Notes under the pieces: model-generated
What the model was told of the DNA's origin: nothing
Seen by the model: the letters and a program-made list of their open reading frames with translations, nothing else
The model's database searches: none
Shown here: piece by piece, positions 60,862 through 64,000 of the stretch
Layout: each line of letters begins with the position of its first letter
How positions within the stretch are numbered: position 1 is the stretch's first letter
From: UBA7662 sp943369355
GTDB lineage: Bacteria; Bacteroidota; Bacteroidia; UBA7662
Assembly: GCA_943369355.1 (NCBI GenBank)
Contig: CALRMX020000004.1
Coordinates: forward strand, 310,001-374,000
DNA: 64,000 nucleotides
Direction of reading: 5' to 3'
Position numbers and translations under genes: made by a program

Positions 60862-63675
60862 CTAACGAATCAATTGTATTTCTTTTCGAAAGACTTTCCA
60901 CGTACTTGTTTCGCCTCGGTATTGCAGTACAACGAGGTAGTTTCCTGCCGGACAAACTTGACCGTTGACGTTACCATCCCAATAATGTTCAAAATTAGTT
61001 GTACTAAAAACTTCTTGGCCCCAACGATTAAATACTTTCAGCTGAAGTTGGTCGGCACCCAATAAAACATAGGATAGCCTTTCGTTGACGCCATCACCAT
61101 TGGGAGAAAAGATATTGGGGAAAAGGAGAACTAGCGGCTCATTGACCCGAATCACCCGAATAAAACTATCAACACAAGCTGTAAGACTGTCTTGTACTAC
61201 TAGCTTAATTGCTTTATTCCCTCTACGTTCGAACGAAATTTGAAGGTCTTTGTCCATGGACACAGTAACACTATTGGTGTCCCATCGATAAGCAGTTGCG
61301 TTGACACTGTAGTTTATTCCATTTAGGAGTTCAAATACCTCCAAAGTATCTCTAGTCAGTGAAAAGTGCGCTTTTAAAGGCCTAAGCGTTAGTTGTATTG
61401 GTTGACTTGCAAAAATGCTATCACAAGAACCAAATTGGTACCGAGCAAGTGCTCTGTACTCTCCTGTTCTGTTTACCAACCTTACGCCCCCTTGGGTTTG
61501 TCCGATTGAAGAACCGTTGAAAATCCATTCAACTTGTTGAGGTGGTGGAATAACTTGTAAGGCAACTACACTATCTCTACATAAAGATGCATTCGGATGT
61601 AATTGTAAACGTGCATCCGGGAATTCGTCTTTTGAAAACCGTATGGTATCGCTCAGCTGACGACAACCATTTGTATCGATAGCTAAGCAATAATATGATC
61701 CAGTATCGGATATACTCAAGCTGGTACCTGAAGATAATACCAAAGCAGAACCTAAACGGTACCACGAAAAAGATACTAAATTCGAATTCAGCACACGTAA
61801 ATCAACGGTATGCCCTTCGCAAAAAGAGGTATTGGAAGTGGTGTTGAGACTTAATTGGTAAGGAGGAAAATTCCGTACTTCTAGCACATTAGTACTATCG
61901 TTAAAGCAAGGTGAGCCTCGGTAACGCAAATAATAACGACCAGGTTGGTGTATTCGTAAAAAGGTATCCACGGCATTGGCTATTGGAACGCCATTCCGTA
62001 TCCATTGGTAGCTCATGCCTAAAATCCTAGGGACCGCTATTAGCAGTGTGTCGGTGCTACATTTTCTTAAACTATCGGGTAAAACACCTTTCGGATTAAC
62101 CGCCGAGGCATCACGCACAAAAATAGAATCTACATAAGTTGAGCATCCTGGGATGGTCATTTCAACGATATACCAACCTAATCGTGCTGTATTGTACATA
62201 AACGGCCTTGGATTTTGCAAAGTATCGTTGAAGCCATTTGGACCTGTCCACCGATAATGTGCCTGTGGGTAATACGCAGCGCTAAGTTTTACGGAATCAC
62301 CCATACAAATTGGACTATTCACATCAATACCCGTGGCAAATTCGCTGAAGTTCGAAAAATAAGCGTACCTCGCTTGCGAATTGGTACCACCGTGTAATAC
62401 CGCCATTTGAAATACATCGCTAGTGTTGCGAACCAGTAGAGCATTATTTGCCGCCAATATTGAATTTGGAACTAAATAGCGTGCAACTAGCCAATTATTG
62501 CCGCCTCCAGTAACTGGCAAAAAAGTTGAAGCTGGAATTAAGTTTGGTACTCCATTCAAAAGAAAGTTTGTTTCACCACCACGATTAACTGTTAAAAGAA
62601 TTATGAGCGTATCGGTTCCTGAACGAACAACACCCACTTCGGGTGAACCTGTACAATACACAGGTGGGAGCTGCGCAGCTCCCATTTGGCAACCAATACC
62701 CGATACATGAAATACTGATATGGGCTCGTTTGCTGAGATAAATACATTTGGACTATCTAGTGCGAAAGTAAAGGTGGACCCTGCCTGTGGTAATGTAACA
62801 AACGGTGTTGAATTAGCGCGCAAGTAAACACTTGTGTTAGGGGCGGTAGTTGTAATACTAATCAACTCACCCAGAGCCGATAATCCTCCATTCACAGCAA
62901 TATAACCTCTTCCTAGATTCTCAATTGGTAATATTTGATCACCAATAAGCTCTAGGCAACCAGTACCAAATCCGATAGCATCTTGTTTAACAGTTATCGC
63001 TATTGGATGATTACTCGAAACATAACTTCCAGCCGGAATCTGTGCTCCAACGGTAGTATCCGAAACAACGCTGTAGGTTTGCCCTTCATGAAGTAAAACT
63101 TGAAACGGAACCCCTGCTGCATGACCCAACACATTTACTGAGGGAGTGATTGAAACCAAGGTACTATCGCGTGTAGCTACTATGTCGAAAGAAGAATTTG
63201 CTCCAAGTATAGCTGCTCGGTCGGGATAAAAGAGATTTTGCATGGGTATTCGGAATGCTGTACCCAAGGCATTTTTACCCTTTAAGCTGAATATTTCCGC
63301 ATTACACCCACAACTACCTCCCCCAACTTCCCAATAAGCATTTATTCTCTTGTCGGACCAGACGTATATGCCCCATCTCTGAATCTGATTAGGCACTTTT
63401 AATTCCAAAGAGTCAATAAACGGAGTCAAATCAATGGTCACCGTTTGGTTTGGCGCTATACTTCTTACAATGGAAGTAAACCAGTTTACCCCCGGCACCC
63501 TTACGTGTACAAAGGCACCTTGAGCATGAGCGGTTAAGCGAAGTAAGATGGGTCTATCCCGTTGATCGGTAGTTTGTTCCACCTCTGGAACAGCAAACCA
63601 AAACAAGGTGTCGACCTGTCCATAGGTTTGTGTATAGGAAAAAAAGATGCCTAAAAGTACAATCCATCTTTTCAT
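60862..63675 (-). CDS. Large secreted protein with IgGFc-binding-like N-part and CHU_C C-terminus
   Basis: 937 residues. Signal peptide (MKRWIVLLGIFFSYTQTYGQ). Residues about 100-440 resemble the IgGFc-binding-protein N-terminal domain (GTAFRIPMQNLFYPDRAAIL, YSVVSDTTVGAQIPAGSYVS, NHPIAITVKQDAIGFG). About 460-830: Ig-like/PKD modules with paired cysteines. C-terminus: CHU_C (NIFSPNGDGVNERLSYVLLG, LKVFNRWGQEVFSTTNF, WDGNVNGQVCPAGNYLVVLQ), a T9SS type B sorting signal. Probably a surface adhesin exported by the SprA pore. The domain call for the N-part is by eye. Confidence 0.87.
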   Translation of the reverse strand: MKRWIVLLGIFFSYTQTYGQVDTLFWFAVPEVEQTTDQRDRPILLRLTAHAQGAFVHVRVPGVNWFTSIVRSIAPNQTVTIDLTPFIDSLELKVPNQIQRWGIYVWSDKRINAYWEVGGGSCGCNAEIFSLKGKNALGTAFRIPMQNLFYPDRAAILGANSSFDIVATRDSTLVSITPSVNVLGHAAGVPFQVLLHEGQTYSVVSDTTVGAQIPAGSYVSSNHPIAITVKQDAIGFGTGCLELIGDQILPIENLGRGYIAVNGGLSALGELISITTTAPNTSVYLRANSTPFVTLPQAGSTFTFALDSPNVFISANEPISVFHVSGIGCQMGAAQLPPVYCTGSPEVGVVRSGTDTLIILLTVNRGGETNFLLNGVPNLIPASTFLPVTGGGNNWLVARYLVPNSILAANNALLVRNTSDVFQMAVLHGGTNSQARYAYFSNFSEFATGIDVNSPICMGDSVKLSAAYYPQAHYRWTGPNGFNDTLQNPRPFMYNTARLGWYIVEMTIPGCSTYVDSIFVRDASAVNPKGVLPDSLRKCSTDTLLIAVPRILGMSYQWIRNGVPIANAVDTFLRIHQPGRYYLRYRGSPCFNDSTNVLEVRNFPPYQLSLNTTSNTSFCEGHTVDLRVLNSNLVSFSWYRLGSALVLSSGTSLSISDTGSYYCLAIDTNGCRQLSDTIRFSKDEFPDARLQLHPNASLCRDSVVALQVIPPPQQVEWIFNGSSIGQTQGGVRLVNRTGEYRALARYQFGSCDSIFASQPIQLTLRPLKAHFSLTRDTLEVFELLNGINYSVNATAYRWDTNSVTVSMDKDLQISFERRGNKAIKLVVQDSLTACVDSFIRVIRVNEPLVLLFPNIFSPNGDGVNERLSYVLLGADQLQLKVFNRWGQEVFSTTNFEHYWDGNVNGQVCPAGNYLVVLQYRGETSTWKVFRKEIQLIR

Positions 63676-63763
63676 GCATCTAAACTACATACTAGAGCAT
63701 TAGAAATGTCATGAAATTAACACAAAACACGTTTAAGGCAATCAAGCTGTGTCCAAATTCACC

Positions 63764-64000
63764 TTACTTATCCCTTAAAGTCTCCCAAACCACATTCACC
63801 CGGCGGTTACGCGATGCAGGAACGCCGAACATCGTTACAGAAGGGCCAGTTCCCTTTGTTTTCACTTTCCGCTTTTTCCGTTCAAACAAAGGAAAATATT
63901 CATCACTAACAATCAGCTGTCCGTTGTCAATATATTTTTTGAGCGCTCCTTGATTCCAGTTTACGATGTAGTTTTTTAATACTGCGCCGCGTTTAAGTGC
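63764..64000 (-). CDS. C-terminal part of a gene cut by the window end
   Basis: 78 residues up to the stop at 63764; the 5' part lies beyond 64000. Contains NYIVNWNQGALKKYIDNGQL, EYFPLFERKKRKVKTK and ends ASRNRRVNVVWETLRDK. The NRRVNVVW end resembles the last strand of OmpA-like domains, but the fragment is too short to decide. Upstream of and on the same strand as the CHU_C gene. Confidence 0.6.
   Translation of the reverse strand, partial: ALKRGAVLKNYIVNWNQGALKKYIDNGQLIVSDEYFPLFERKKRKVKTKGTGPSVTMFGVPASRNRRVNVVWETLRDK

Overview
The window reads as chromosomal DNA of a non-pathogenic, gliding-type member of the Bacteroidota. The evidence is a SprA-type type IX secretion (T9SS) translocon, several large secreted proteins ending in CHU_C or T9SS type A sorting domains, a CarboxypepD_reg/plug/barrel outer-membrane receptor, LytS/LytTR signalling, GSCFA and YwqK-repeat proteins, and TAnnTTTG-type -7 promoter boxes with few Shine-Dalgarno sites. 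The genus cannot be fixed from the window.

Layout. 0-9.4 kb (minus strand): tonB-like, vanZ-like, gcvH, sprA and ruvA, tightly packed, then a MaeB-type malic enzyme and a CHU_C adhesin-like protein. 14.9-21.3 kb (plus): TolC, HlyD adaptor, GpsA and GNAT in an overlapping run, then a zinc-ribbon-like/YwqK-repeat membrane protein. 21.3-27.6 kb: a beta-helix T9SS cargo protein preceded by a broken copy of its own C-terminus, DUF2200, a HigBA-like toxin-antitoxin pair, and a VOC/AraC pair lying between two diverged copies of an intergenic repeat cluster. 27.6-30 kb: unrecognised genes beside a GH25 lysozyme lipoprotein. 30.3-42.9 kb: a visibly GC-rich block with a YkgJ protein, an EF-hand membrane protein, a TetR-like regulator, DUF5367, DUF4349, an outer-membrane receptor, an AhpD-like protein, a SDYY-repeat protein, and a LytS kinase / degenerate kinase / LytTR regulator operon. 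43-50.6 kb: pentapeptide, TPR and GSCFA proteins, an ECF sigma factor with a membrane-anchored barrel partner, and a PepSY-like protein. 50.7-51.4 kb: a tRNA-Ser(CGA)-like gene with a mobile-looking GIY-YIG gene inserted next to it. 51.5-56.4 kb: the motor operon. 56.4-64 kb: acyltransferase, Crp/Fnr, MBL-rhodanese and TauE/SafE (a sulfur module), a second CHU_C protein, and a gene cut by the window end.

The most striking locus is 51551-56388, a five-gene overlapping operon. Its first product looks like a natural fusion of the C-terminal half of FliF (periplasmic ring-building motif plus the second membrane helix) to FliG (middle and C-terminal torque domains). It is followed by an outer-membrane-type protein, a TPR lipoprotein, a MotA homologue and a MotB homologue with the ion-carrying aspartate and a peptidoglycan-binding domain. 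No rod, hook, filament or export gene is present in the window. I infer a reduced ion-driven rotor/stator machine in an otherwise gliding-type organism, with unknown output.

The second notable locus is the tRNA-Ser/GIY-YIG element. A 72-bp direct repeat (tRNA promoter, first 18 nt of the tRNA and the last codons of the GIY-YIG gene) flanks an 85-residue GIY-YIG nuclease gene. The adjacent tRNA has a mismatched, apparently chimeric acceptor stem.
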